Counted from the first letter of the stretch, positions 24,582-33,315 are shown. The stretch: 48,347 nt of DNA from CAKKQX01 sp046313915 (GCA_046313915.1 JBKBXX010000007.1:1-48347); one strand, 5' to 3'. The notes: a model not told the origin generated them from the sequence alone. A program made the numbers and translations.

Positions 24582-26033
24582 ATGAACGAGATCGCATTCG
24601 TTCTTGGCATCCCACTGCTCGGCGGCCTGGTGCAGGCGGTGGTAGGCGGGCGGCCGGTTGCGGCCATGCTCAACATCGTGTTCAACCTGCTGACCTGCGT
24701 TGCGGCGGCGCTGCTGACGTTACGGGTGATCGGCGAAGGCGACATCCTCGCCTACAACGAGCTATTTTTTGTCGACCCGTTCAATGTTTTTCTGGTGGCA
24801 CTGACGGCTTTCGTCGCATTCACCACGGCGCTGTTCAGCCGTCCCTACATGATGAACGAGCACCATCACGGCAAACTCACCGCGAGGATGCTGCAGCTCT
24901 ATCACAGCATGTACCAGCTGTTCATTTTCACCATGCTGCTGGCGCTGCTCACCAACAACATGGGCATCCTGTGGGTGGCGATGGAAGCCGCGACGCTGAC
25001 CACGGTGCTGCTGGTGAGCCTTTACCGCACGCCGGCGAGCGTGGAGGCGGCGTGGAAGTATTTCATACTGTGCGGCGTCGGCATCGCGCAGGCGCTGTTT
25101 GGCACGATCCTGCTTTATTTCGCAGCGGAAAAGGTGCTGGGCGCCGGCGGCACGGCGCTGCTGTGGACTCATCTCAACGCGGTCAAGGGCGAACTCGAGC
25201 CCACGGTGCTGTCGCTCGCCTTTGTCTTTCTGCTGGTGGGCTATGGCACCAAGGTCGGGCTGGTGCCGCTGCACAATTGGCTGCCCGATGCGCACGCCGA
25301 AGGGCCGACGCCGATGTCGGCGGTGCTGTCGGGGTTGCTGCTCAACGTCGCGCTCTATGCCGTGGTGCGGAGCAAGGCGCTGGTCGATGGCGCGCTCGGC
25401 ACGCACTTCGCCGGGCAGCTGATGATGGGGTTCGGCCTGCTGTCGGTGGTGGTGGCGGCGTTTTTCCTGTCGCGACAGAAGGACGTGAAGCGCATGTTCG
25501 CCTATTCATCGGTCGAGCACATGGGACTGATGACTTTCGCTTTCGGCATGGGCGGGCCGGTGGCGACTTTTGCCGGGCTGCTGCACATGACGGTGCACAG
25601 CCTCACCAAATCGGCGATTTTTTTCACGGTGGGCCATGCCGCGCAGAAAACCGGCACCCAGCTGATGGAGCAGATCCGCGGGCTGGCAGATACCAATCCC
25701 ACCATAGGCTGGGGCCTGATGCTGGGCAGCCTGGCGATCCTCGGTATGCCACCATTCGGCGTGTTCGCGAGCGAATTCCTGATCCTGACCACGGCGATGC
25801 GCGAGCAACCGTGGGCCACGCCCGTCCTGCTGCTCGCGCTGGGCGTGGCTTTTGCCGCGATTTTCAGCCGCGTGCAGTCGATGGTATTCGGGGAGACCAC
25901 CGCCAAGCGCCTGCCGCATCCGCCGGCATTGATTCCGGTGTTCGTGCATCTCGCGCTGGTGCTGCTGCTCGGCCTGTATATACCGCCCTACCTCGCGGAA
26001 TGGTACCGCCAGGCGGCGCAACTTGTCGGATAG
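24582..26033 (+). CDS. hyfF: Hydrogenase-4-type membrane subunit HyfF (antiporter-like)
   Basis: This 483-residue antiporter-like protein has the conserved glutamate in LWVAMEAATLTTVLLV and the lysine in GYGTKVGLVPLHNWLPDAHA, with later blocks VKRMFAYSSVEHMG and HSLTKSAIFF. The open frame extends upstream, but the start at ATG 24582 gives the normal N-terminus and lies nine bases after hyfE. With HyfB it gives the complex two antiporter-type subunits; no hyfD was seen. Confidence 0.9.
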   Translation: MNEIAFVLGIPLLGGLVQAVVGGRPVAAMLNIVFNLLTCVAAALLTLRVIGEGDILAYNELFFVDPFNVFLVALTAFVAFTTALFSRPYMMNEHHHGKLTARMLQLYHSMYQLFIFTMLLALLTNNMGILWVAMEAATLTTVLLVSLYRTPASVEAAWKYFILCGVGIAQALFGTILLYFAAEKVLGAGGTALLWTHLNAVKGELEPTVLSLAFVFLLVGYGTKVGLVPLHNWLPDAHAEGPTPMSAVLSGLLLNVALYAVVRSKALVDGALGTHFAGQLMMGFGLLSVVVAAFFLSRQKDVKRMFAYSSVEHMGLMTFAFGMGGPVATFAGLLHMTVHSLTKSAIFFTVGHAAQKTGTQLMEQIRGLADTNPTIGWGLMLGSLAILGMPPFGVFASEFLILTTAMREQPWATPVLLLALGVAFAAIFSRVQSMVFGETTAKRLPHPPALIPVFVHLALVLLLGLYIPPYLAEWYRQAAQLVG

Positions 26034-26036
26034 GCG

Positions 26037-27575
26037 ATGAGAATCGAAGGCTGCGATTTCGAATTGTCCAGGATCGCCGGTGCCGTGGCGGCGTGGCGCG
26101 CCACGGTCGATGCCGCACAATGGCGCGAGGCCTGCCGCCGCGCCGCAGCCAACGGCGGCAGGCTGGTTGCGCTGTGGGGCAGCGATGAAGCGGACGCCGG
26201 CAAAGGGTACGCAATACACGCGGCACTGTTCACCGGCGAAGGTCTGATGATCGTCACCGTGCCGGCGCCGGACGGCCGTTATCCGGCGATCGACGACATT
26301 TTCCCGGCGGCCAACCGCATGCAGCGTGCACTGCGCGACCTTCTGGGATGTGTGGCGGAGGCGGCGCCGGACGAGCGCCCGTGGCTGCGGCATGCCGCGT
26401 GGCCGGCGGGTGTATTTCCGCTGCGCAAATCCTGCGATGCCGCGCAGAAATTCACCGCCGGCCCCGACCAGTACGCTTTCGTGCAGGTCGGGGGCGAAGG
26501 CGTGCACGAAATTCCGGTCGGACCGGTTCACGCCGGAACCATAGAGCCTGGGCATTTCCGCTTCAGTGTCGTCGGCGAGCGCGTGCTGCGGCTCGAGGAG
26601 CGCCTCGGCTACAAGCACAAGGGAATCGAGAAGCGCTTCGAGCAGCTGGACCTGTCACAGGGCGCGTACCTCGCTGGACGCGTTTCCGGCGATTCGACGG
26701 TGACCTATGCCTGGGCCTATGCGATGGCGGTCGAAAGCGCAACCGGGGTCACGCCACCACCGCGCGCGCTCTGGCTGCGCGCCCTCATGCTCGAGCGCGA
26801 GCGCATCGCCAACCACCTGGGCGATCTCGGATTTCTCGGCAACGATGCCGGTCTCGCTTTCGGTCTCGCACAGTTCTCCCGTCTCAAGGAGGACGTGCTG
26901 CGGCTCAACCGGCAGGTGTTCGGGCATCGTTATCTGATGGACGTCGTCGTTCCGGGAGGGGTGGCGCGCGATCCCGACGGGGACGGCATGCGGCGCATTC
27001 ACGACGAGTGCGATGTGCTCGAAACGGCGGTCGGCGTGCTCAAGAACATCTACGACGAGCATGCCGGGCTGCAGGACCGTTTCATCACCTGCGGCCGTGT
27101 TGCCCCGGAGCTTGCGGCCCGCCTCGGCCTGATCGGGCTCGCCGGCCGCGCGAGCGGCCAGGCGTGGGATCTGCGCGTCGAGCATCCGTGCGTGCCCTAT
27201 GGGGAGCTGGAAGTGCGCATGGCCACCCACCGCAACGGCGATGTCGCGGCGCGTGTCACGGTGCGTTTCGAAGAGATATTCGAGTCGCTGCGCCTGGTGC
27301 GCCTGATTCTCGAACGCATGCCGCTGGGAGAAGTGATGGTGCCGCTGCCCGCTGCGGCCGAAGGCGCTTTCGGTATCGGCTGGGTCGAAGGTTGGCGCGG
27401 CGAAGTGTTCATCGCACTCGAGGCCGACGGCAACCGTATCCGGCGGCTGCATCCGCACGACCCGTCGTGGCAGAACTGGCCGCTGCTGGAACACGCGGTG
27501 CTCGGCAACATCGTGCCCGATTTTCCGTTGATCAACAAATCGTTCAACCTGTCTTATGCGGGCCACGACTTGTAA
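26037..27575 (+). CDS. hyfG: HyfG-like large subunit (NuoC-NuoD fusion) lacking all [NiFe]-site cysteines
   Basis: The 512-residue protein has an N-terminal NuoC-like domain (VTVPAPDGRYPAIDDIFPAA) and a NuoD/hydrogenase-large-subunit-like domain (GPVHAGTIEPGHFRF, EERLGYKHKGIEKRFE, ERERIANHLGDLGFLGNDAG). In group-4 hydrogenases the first metal motif reads RxCGxC; here it is R215-V-S217-G-D-S220, so both cysteines are serine. The second motif DPCxxC near the C-terminus is replaced by N500-K-S-F-N-L. With all four ligands gone it cannot hold a [NiFe] centre. It fits the energy-converting-hydrogenase-related (Ehr) class, and the cavity may bind another reactant such as a quinone. There is no hydrogenase maturation gene nearby. 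Confidence 0.9.
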   Translation: MRIEGCDFELSRIAGAVAAWRATVDAAQWREACRRAAANGGRLVALWGSDEADAGKGYAIHAALFTGEGLMIVTVPAPDGRYPAIDDIFPAANRMQRALRDLLGCVAEAAPDERPWLRHAAWPAGVFPLRKSCDAAQKFTAGPDQYAFVQVGGEGVHEIPVGPVHAGTIEPGHFRFSVVGERVLRLEERLGYKHKGIEKRFEQLDLSQGAYLAGRVSGDSTVTYAWAYAMAVESATGVTPPPRALWLRALMLERERIANHLGDLGFLGNDAGLAFGLAQFSRLKEDVLRLNRQVFGHRYLMDVVVPGGVARDPDGDGMRRIHDECDVLETAVGVLKNIYDEHAGLQDRFITCGRVAPELAARLGLIGLAGRASGQAWDLRVEHPCVPYGELEVRMATHRNGDVAARVTVRFEEIFESLRLVRLILERMPLGEVMVPLPAAAEGAFGIGWVEGWRGEVFIALEADGNRIRRLHPHDPSWQNWPLLEHAVLGNIVPDFPLINKSFNLSYAGHDL

Positions 27576-27668
27576 CTTGGGTGAAAAGCGAAAGGTGAAA
27601 CGTAAGCGTGGCGGGGTGTCGGCTTTTTCCATTGCCCGTTTTCCATTTCCCGTTTTGCGGGGGCTGTG
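27576..27668 (+). repeat. Low-complexity spacer inside the hyf-like operon
   Basis: The 93 bases between hyfG and hyfI contain short purine-rich near-repeats (GTGAAAAGCGAAAGGTGAAACG) followed by pyrimidine-rich ones (CCCGTTTTCC, then CCCGTTTTGC). Spacers before and after leuB (44145-44236 and 45302-45416) have similar degenerate units. It breaks an otherwise tightly packed operon and holds no gene. Confidence 0.5.
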
Positions 27669-28184
27669 ATGTTTCAACTGCTCAAACAGATCGTCAAAAC
27701 CGGCATCAAGACCGAAGCGTTTGCGGATGCCGACGAGACACTGCGCGCCACGGCGCAGCGGCTGCAGGCCGAAATCCTTGAAAATTTCGCCGGTGCGCTC
27801 ACCATACGCCACGTCGATGCCGGTTCGTGCAACGGCTGCGAACTCGAAATCAATGCGCTCGGCAACCCCTATTACAATCTCGAAGGGCTGGGCATCAAGT
27901 TTGTCGCGAGTCCGCGCCACGCCGACCTGCTGCTGGTGACGGGCCCGGTGTCGTGCAACATGGAAACCGCGTTGAAACGCACCTATGAAGCGACGCCCGA
28001 GCCCAAGCTGGTGGTGGCGACGGGAGACTGCGGCTGCACCGGCGGCATTTTCGGCGAGAGCTACGCGAGCTGCGGGCGGGTGTCGAATGTGATTCCCGTC
28101 GATGTTGCGGTGCCGGGGTGTCCGCCTACGCCGTTTGCGATCATGCAGGGCATACTCACTGCGATCAGCATAAAAAAAGAGTAA
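27669..28184 (+). CDS. hyfI: HyfI-like small subunit (NuoB-like iron-sulfur protein)
   Basis: This 171-residue protein is the NuoB/hydrogenase-small-subunit homologue. The four ligands of the proximal [4Fe-4S] cluster can be assigned to C54 and C57 (GSCNGCELE), C121 (ATGDCGCTGG) and C151 (VPGCPPTP). Three further cysteines (C96 in GPVSCNM, C123, C135) are not part of the usual set. So electron transfer is kept although the [NiFe] site in HyfG is lost. ATG 27669 directly follows a GTG that could also serve. No ferredoxin-like HyfA is seen, so the electron donor is unclear. Confidence 0.9.
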   Translation: MFQLLKQIVKTGIKTEAFADADETLRATAQRLQAEILENFAGALTIRHVDAGSCNGCELEINALGNPYYNLEGLGIKFVASPRHADLLLVTGPVSCNMETALKRTYEATPEPKLVVATGDCGCTGGIFGESYASCGRVSNVIPVDVAVPGCPPTPFAIMQGILTAISIKKE

Positions 28185-28224
28185 GCGCGGCCCCAGTCCG
28201 TCGCGAGCTTCCGCGGGCCGGATT

Positions 28225-29091
28225 TCAGTTTTTCAACGCCTGCGCGAAAAACGCCTTGGTGCGCCCGATGGCGTCCTCGCGCGCCTGCGGGTGTTCGCCG
28301 ACGGTGGCGCCGAGGCGGTCGGGCTTGTTGAGATTGCGCACAGTGGGGCGGTAGCGCACGGGAGAATTGATCCGGTCGAAACTGTGGTGCGCGCCGGGAT
28401 AGGCGACGATGTCGAGCGGCGCGCCCAGCGCTTTTGCCCGGTCGGCGACCTGTTTGCAGGGCGCGGCGGGCGTCCAGTCGTCGGCCTCACCGATCAGGAT
28501 CAGCAGCGGCGCGTACGGCGTGTACGGCGTTTGGGCTTTCGAAATCGTGGTGCAGCCGGGATAGAACGCGACGGCGGCACGGAATCCGCCTTGCGGCTGC
28601 GTGGTGGCGCGCATCGCGTAGAGCGTGCCGGTGCCGCCGTTCGACCAGCCGATCAGCCCGACGCGGCCCGCTGCGACATCGGCCTGCTGGCTGAGCCATT
28701 GCAGCGCCGCGTAGGCGTCTTCGACCCGTTCGCGGCTTTCGAGAATGGGACGTTTCTGCAGATCGCATATCGAACGGTAGCCGCGCGGACCGAAGCTGTC
28801 GACCAGCAACGCGATATAGCCTTCATCGCGCAGCAACTCCGCCCAGTGACGGTAGGAAGGCGTGACGTAGCCCTGGCTGCCGTACATGCCGCTGCAGCCG
28901 TGCAACAGCACCAGCGCGGGGAAGGGGCCTGTGCCGCGCGGCCGGTAGAGCCAGCCGTCGAGGGTCACGGCTTGGCCGTCGAAGTCCTTGAGCGCCGGAA
29001 ACTCGACCCGTTCGAAATCGCTGGTCGCGCGCGCCGGCGCAGCGACCAGCAGCGCGAGGCACAGAAACGCGGTACGGAGTCGTTTGTGCAT
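28225..29091 (-). CDS. Exported dienelactone-hydrolase-like alpha/beta hydrolase
   Basis: This 288-residue protein has a signal peptide (MHKRLRTAFLCLALLVAAPA) and an alpha/beta-hydrolase fold: oxyanion region LLHGCSGM, nucleophile S150 in GWSNGG, an acid near D204-D205 (GEADDWTP) and the histidine in GAHHSFD (H235 or H236). The dienelactone hydrolase family is broad; the substrate is unknown and an exported ester hydrolase is all that can be said. The gene is convergent with the hyf-like operon and so probably unrelated to it. Confidence 0.85.
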   Translation of the reverse strand: MHKRLRTAFLCLALLVAAPARATSDFERVEFPALKDFDGQAVTLDGWLYRPRGTGPFPALVLLHGCSGMYGSQGYVTPSYRHWAELLRDEGYIALLVDSFGPRGYRSICDLQKRPILESRERVEDAYAALQWLSQQADVAAGRVGLIGWSNGGTGTLYAMRATTQPQGGFRAAVAFYPGCTTISKAQTPYTPYAPLLILIGEADDWTPAAPCKQVADRAKALGAPLDIVAYPGAHHSFDRINSPVRYRPTVRNLNKPDRLGATVGEHPQAREDAIGRTKAFFAQALKN

Positions 29092-29195
29092 GGTGGCGGA
29101 TCCGGTTGATAGAAGAAAGACGAGCAAAGCGCATCCGCTGCGGGTGTGGTTATAAGTATTTGTTTTTATTTATATTTTTTCAATGCAGTGGCTGG

Positions 29196-31376
29196 CTATT
29201 TGACTTTCATGCCCGGCTGGGCGCCGGAATCGGGCACGAGCAGGAACAGCCCCGGCGCATCTCCGGAGGCGGCGAGCACCATGCCTTCCGAGAGGCCGAA
29301 CTTCATTTTGCGCGGCGCGAGATTGGCGACCACCACCGTCAGCCGGCCTTTGAGGTTTTCCGGATCATAAGCCGATTTGATGCCCGCGAGCACCTGGCGC
29401 GTGCCGAGCGGGCCGACGTCGAGCGTGAGCTTCAAGAGTTTGTCGGCGCCCTCGACATTTTCCGCGTTGACGATTTTGGCGATGCGCAGGTCGATCTTTG
29501 CGAAATCGTCGATGCTGATGGTGGCGGGCCGGGTGGCGGTTTCCACGACGTTCTCCTGGTGTTGGGCATGGCGCTGCTGCGAATGCGGCGGCGGCGCGGC
29601 GGGTTTGAGGCTTTCCTTGTTGGCTTCGACCAGTGCGGTCATCTGCTTGGAATCGACGCGGACCATCAAGTGTTTATAGGGCTTGATCTTATGATTTGCC
29701 GAGAGCGGGTACTCAATGTCCTGCCACGTTAGTGGTTTCTGTAGATTTAGAAAATCTTCTACGTTCTCTGCCAGTCTGGGCAGCACGGGCTTTAGGTAAA
29801 TCGTCAGCAGGCGAAACACCTCAAGAAAATTGGTGCAAACCGCATGTAATAATTCGCTCTTGGATTCGTCTCGTGCTAACTCCCAAGGTTTGAACTGATC
29901 CACGAACGAGTTCGCCAAATCGGCAAGGGCCATAATATTTCTAAGCGCTTTTCCATACTCTCGGTTCTCATAAGCGTAAGCGATTGCGCTGGGAGAGGTT
30001 TCAAACCCTGTGAAGTCGTTTTTCTCGGCAAGCGGCGGCTTTACGGTGAAATATCCACGAACTAAAGTTGAATCCAGGACTGCGGTTTGCCCATCAGGTG
30101 TTTTGTAATAAACAGGTTTACCAAGATCAAACAGCTTGCCGTTGAAACGTTCCTCAATGAATTTGGCGGAGCGGCTCGCGATGTTGATGTACTTCCCCAC
30201 CAGATCGCTGTTCACCCGCGCCACGAAATCATCGAGGTTGAGATCGATGTCCTCCATCGTCGAGTTGAGCTTGGCGGCGTAGTAGTAGCGCAGCCATTCT
30301 GGGTTAAGTCCTTGTTTTATATAACTTTCTGCAGTGATGAAGGTGCCGCGCGACTTGGACATTTTTTCGCCGTTGACGGTGAGGAAGCCGTGGGCGTAGA
30401 TGCTGGTCGGCGTGCGGAATCCGGAATTTTTCAGCATTGCCGGCCAGAACAGCGCGTGGAAATAAAGAATGTCCTTGCCGATGAAATGCACCATTTCGGT
30501 TTTTTCGGTGGCGGCCTTGGCGGCATCGGTGAAGGCGTCGAAGTCGATGATTTTGCCTTCTGCCTTCTGCTTGTCGCAGTAATTGCGCAGGCTGCCGAAA
30601 TAGCCGACCGGCGCGTCGAGCCAGACGTAGAAGTACTTGCCGGGAGCACCGGGGATTTCGAAACCGAAATACGGTGCATCGCGCGAAATGTCCCAGTCGT
30701 TGAGCCCCGCCGCAAACCACTCGGCCATCTTGTTCGCGGCTTCGGGCTGCAGCGCGCCCGAACGCGTCCATTCCTTCAGGAATCCGGCGCAGTCGCCGAG
30801 CTTGAAGAAATAATGTTCGGACGCCTTGCGCACCGGCGCCGCGCCCGACACCGTCGAGTAGGCGTTCTTGAGGTCGGTCGGGCTGTAGGTCGCGCCGCAC
30901 GCTTCGCACGAGTCGCCATACTGGTCCTTCGCGCCGCACTTGGGACACTCGCCCTTGATGAAGCGGTCGGGCAGGAACATCTGCTTGACCGGGTCGTAGA
31001 ACTGCTCGACCGAACGGTGGGTGATGAGCCCGGCCTTGTCGAGGCGGCGGTAGATTTCCTCGGCGAGCACACGCGTTTCGTCCGAGTGGGTCGAATGGTA
31101 GTTGTCGAAGCTCACCAGGAAATCGTCGAAGTCGCGCTTGTGTTCCCGCCACACGCGAGCGATCAGCTGCTCGGGCGTGATGCCCTCGCTCTGGGCGCGC
31201 AGCATGATCGGCGTGCCGTGGGTGTCGTCGGCGCCGACGTAGTGCACTTCGTGCCCCTGCATGCGCTGGAAACGCACCCAGATGTCGGTCTGGATGTATT
31301 CGACCAGGTGGCCGAGGTGAATCGCGCCGTTGGCATAAGGCAGCGCGGAGGTGACGAAAATGCGGCGTTTTTCCAT
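29196..31376 (-). CDS. metG: Methionyl-tRNA synthetase
   Basis: The 726-residue enzyme charges tRNA-Met. It shows the HLGH signature (residues 20-23), a zinc-binding insert with two CxxC pairs (CPKC and CEAC, near residues 140-165), KMSKS near residue 338, and a C-terminal tRNA-binding domain (DLRIAKIVNAENVEGADKLL, GIKSAYDPENLKGR). The start at ATG 31376 is the normal N-terminus (MEKRRIFVTSALPYANGAIH). The stretch encoding residues about 404-564 (29685-30165) is visibly more AT-rich with different codon choice than either side, though the reading frame and protein are intact. The gene is divergent from mrp. Confidence 0.96.
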   Translation of the reverse strand: MEKRRIFVTSALPYANGAIHLGHLVEYIQTDIWVRFQRMQGHEVHYVGADDTHGTPIMLRAQSEGITPEQLIARVWREHKRDFDDFLVSFDNYHSTHSDETRVLAEEIYRRLDKAGLITHRSVEQFYDPVKQMFLPDRFIKGECPKCGAKDQYGDSCEACGATYSPTDLKNAYSTVSGAAPVRKASEHYFFKLGDCAGFLKEWTRSGALQPEAANKMAEWFAAGLNDWDISRDAPYFGFEIPGAPGKYFYVWLDAPVGYFGSLRNYCDKQKAEGKIIDFDAFTDAAKAATEKTEMVHFIGKDILYFHALFWPAMLKNSGFRTPTSIYAHGFLTVNGEKMSKSRGTFITAESYIKQGLNPEWLRYYYAAKLNSTMEDIDLNLDDFVARVNSDLVGKYINIASRSAKFIEERFNGKLFDLGKPVYYKTPDGQTAVLDSTLVRGYFTVKPPLAEKNDFTGFETSPSAIAYAYENREYGKALRNIMALADLANSFVDQFKPWELARDESKSELLHAVCTNFLEVFRLLTIYLKPVLPRLAENVEDFLNLQKPLTWQDIEYPLSANHKIKPYKHLMVRVDSKQMTALVEANKESLKPAAPPPHSQQRHAQHQENVVETATRPATISIDDFAKIDLRIAKIVNAENVEGADKLLKLTLDVGPLGTRQVLAGIKSAYDPENLKGRLTVVVANLAPRKMKFGLSEGMVLAASGDAPGLFLLVPDSGAQPGMKVK

Positions 31377-31573
31377 GTGCGGCCGGAACTTAAAGAACGG
31401 AATTGTAGCAAATGGGGTTGGAAGTTGCGCCCCGCCGCCGCACGTTCCGGCGCCGCCCGCGAGCCGGAAAACCTTGCCGCTTAAGGGGTTGTCAGGGCTT
31501 TTATGGGTAGGCGCGGGGCGCAAATCTGATTACAATCGCGCCCTACCCGCAGAAATTGATCGAGGATTTCGCC

Positions 31574-32662
31574 ATGGCCGTAACGGAACAGCAAGTGCAG
31601 GATGCGCTCAAGACGCTGGTCGATCCCAACACCAGGAAAGACTATGTTTCGACCAAGTCCGCGCGCAACATCAGGATAGACGGTGACAAGGTGTCGGTCG
31701 ACATTCTGCTGGGCTATCCGGCGAAAAGCCAGATCGAGCCGATCCGCAGAGAGATCGCCGCCAGACTGAAAAGCATTCCCGGCGTCGGTGGCGTCACCGT
31801 CAACGTCTCGATGAAAATCGTCTCGCACGCCGTGCAGCGCGGCGTGAAGCTGATCCCGGGGGTGAAGAACATCATTGCCGTGGCTTCCGGCAAGGGCGGT
31901 GTCGGCAAAAGCACGACCGCGGCCAATCTTGCGCTTGCGCTGGCGGCCGAAGGCGCCACGGTCGGCGTGCTCGATGCCGACATTTACGGCCCGTCGCAGC
32001 CGATGATGCTGGGCATCACCGGCCGCCCCGAGTCCAAGGACGGCAAGAGCCTCGAGCCGATGGAAGGCCATGGGCTGCAGGCGATGTCGATCGGTTTCCT
32101 GATCGACGTCGAGACGCCCATGGTGTGGCGCGGCCCGATGGTGACCCAGGCGCTGGAGCAGCTGCTCAACGAAACCCGCTGGCGCGACGTCGACTATCTG
32201 GTGATCGACCTGCCGCCGGGCACCGGCGACATCCAGCTGACGCTCGCTCAGCGCGTTCCGGTCACCGGCGCCGTCATCGTCACCACGCCGCAGGACATCG
32301 CGCTGATCGATGCGCGCAAGGGGCTGAAGATGTTCGAGAAAGTCGGCATACCCATCCTCGGCGTGGTCGAGAACATGAGCCTGCACATCTGCAGCAAGTG
32401 CGGCCACGAGGAGCGCATTTTCGGCGAAGGCGGCGGCAGCCGCATGGGCCACGACTACGACGTGGAGTTCCTCGGCGCGCTGCCGCTCGACATCCGCATT
32501 CGCGAACAGGCCGACTCGGGCAAGCCGACGGTGGTGTCCGACCCCGACGGCCGGGTGGCGCAGATCTACAGGGAAATCGCGCGCCGCGTGGCGGTCAAGA
32601 TCGCCGAGCGGCAGCAGGACCATTCGGCGGCGTTCCCCAAGATCGTCGTCCAGAACACCTGA
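31574..32662 (+). CDS. mrp: Iron-sulfur cluster carrier protein Mrp/ApbC
   Basis: This 362-residue P-loop ATPase delivers [4Fe-4S] clusters to apoproteins. An N-terminal MIP18/DUF59 domain (VQDALKTLVDPNTRKDYV) is followed by the deviant Walker A motif VASGKGGVGKSTTAANLA near residue 105, the block WRGPMVTQALEQLL, DLPPGTGD and the cluster-binding CSKC. GAGGA precedes ATG 31574, and the start gives the usual MAVTEQQV. Its place divergent from metG and before dcd is typical of betaproteobacteria. Confidence 0.94.
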   Translation: MAVTEQQVQDALKTLVDPNTRKDYVSTKSARNIRIDGDKVSVDILLGYPAKSQIEPIRREIAARLKSIPGVGGVTVNVSMKIVSHAVQRGVKLIPGVKNIIAVASGKGGVGKSTTAANLALALAAEGATVGVLDADIYGPSQPMMLGITGRPESKDGKSLEPMEGHGLQAMSIGFLIDVETPMVWRGPMVTQALEQLLNETRWRDVDYLVIDLPPGTGDIQLTLAQRVPVTGAVIVTTPQDIALIDARKGLKMFEKVGIPILGVVENMSLHICSKCGHEERIFGEGGGSRMGHDYDVEFLGALPLDIRIREQADSGKPTVVSDPDGRVAQIYREIARRVAVKIAERQQDHSAAFPKIVVQNT

Positions 32663-32687
32663 ATCCGCTTTCGGCGGCGGGCATTAC

Positions 32688-32725
32688 GCTATAAAATGCG
32701 CAGCCATGCCGCGCATTTTTATAGC
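32688..32725 (+). promoter_or_regulatory. Long near-perfect inverted repeat between mrp and dcd
   Basis: GCTATAAAATGCGC at 32688-32701 and GCGCATTTTTATAGC at 32711-32725 pair with one bulged base around a nine-base loop. The T-rich right arm could act as a terminator for mrp, while TATAAAAT in the left arm looks like a -10 box for dcd, which starts 17 bases further on. Either or both uses are possible. Confidence 0.55.
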
Positions 32726-32742
32726 GCCGAGAGCAAACAGTA

Positions 32743-33315
32743 ATGACCGTCAAATCCGACCGCTGGATCCGCCACATGGCGCAGACCCGGCGCATGATCG
32801 AGCCGTTCGAGCCCACCCAGATCAAGCAGGCGAACGGGCACAGGCTGGTGTCGTACGGCACTTCGAGCTACGGCTACGATATCCGCTGCTCGAGCGAGTT
32901 CAAGATCTTCACCAACATCAACAGCACCATCGTCGATCCCAAGGCGTTCGACGAGCGTTCCTTCGTCGATTTCAGCGGCGATGTCTGCATCATCCCGCCC
33001 AACTCCTTCGCGCTCGCCCGCACCGTCGAATACTTCCGCATCCCGCGCAACGTGCTGACCATCTGTCTCGGCAAATCGACTTATGCGCGCTGCGGCATCA
33101 TCGTCAACGTGACGCCGCTCGAGCCGGAGTGGGAAGGCTATGTGACGCTGGAGTTTTCCAATACCACGCCGCTGCCCGCCAAGATTTACGCCAACGAGGG
33201 CGTGGCGCAGGTGATTTTCCTCGAATCGGCGTCTGACGACGTGTGCGAGACTTCCTACCGGGACCGCGGCGGGAAGTATCAGGGTCAGGTTGGTGTCACC
33301 CTGCCCAAGATCTAG
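32743..33315 (+). CDS. dcd: dCTP deaminase
   Basis: The 190-residue enzyme converts dCTP to dUTP, feeding thymidylate synthesis (thyA and folA lie about 3 kb away). It shows the dUTPase-like trimer motifs: SSYGYDIRCSSEF, the catalytic region GKSTYARCGIIVNVTPLEPE with the glutamate, and the nucleotide-binding C-terminus GGKYQGQVGVTLPKI. The length is close to the E. coli enzyme. The following 223 bases to the decarboxylase gene contain nothing I can identify. Confidence 0.95.
   Translation: MTVKSDRWIRHMAQTRRMIEPFEPTQIKQANGHRLVSYGTSSYGYDIRCSSEFKIFTNINSTIVDPKAFDERSFVDFSGDVCIIPPNSFALARTVEYFRIPRNVLTICLGKSTYARCGIIVNVTPLEPEWEGYVTLEFSNTTPLPAKIYANEGVAQVIFLESASDDVCETSYRDRGGKYQGQVGVTLPKI

Noticed and set aside
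20945..28184. A functional group-4 [NiFe] hydrogenase or formate hydrogenlyase
   Set aside because: HyfG lacks all four metal-binding cysteines, and no formate dehydrogenase, ferredoxin-like HyfA or maturation gene is nearby.
20945..28184. Complex I (nuo) operon
   Set aside because: Subunit content (HyfB, HyfE, HyfF types), the NuoC-NuoD fusion and the lack of nuoE, F, G, A, J and I do not fit complex I.
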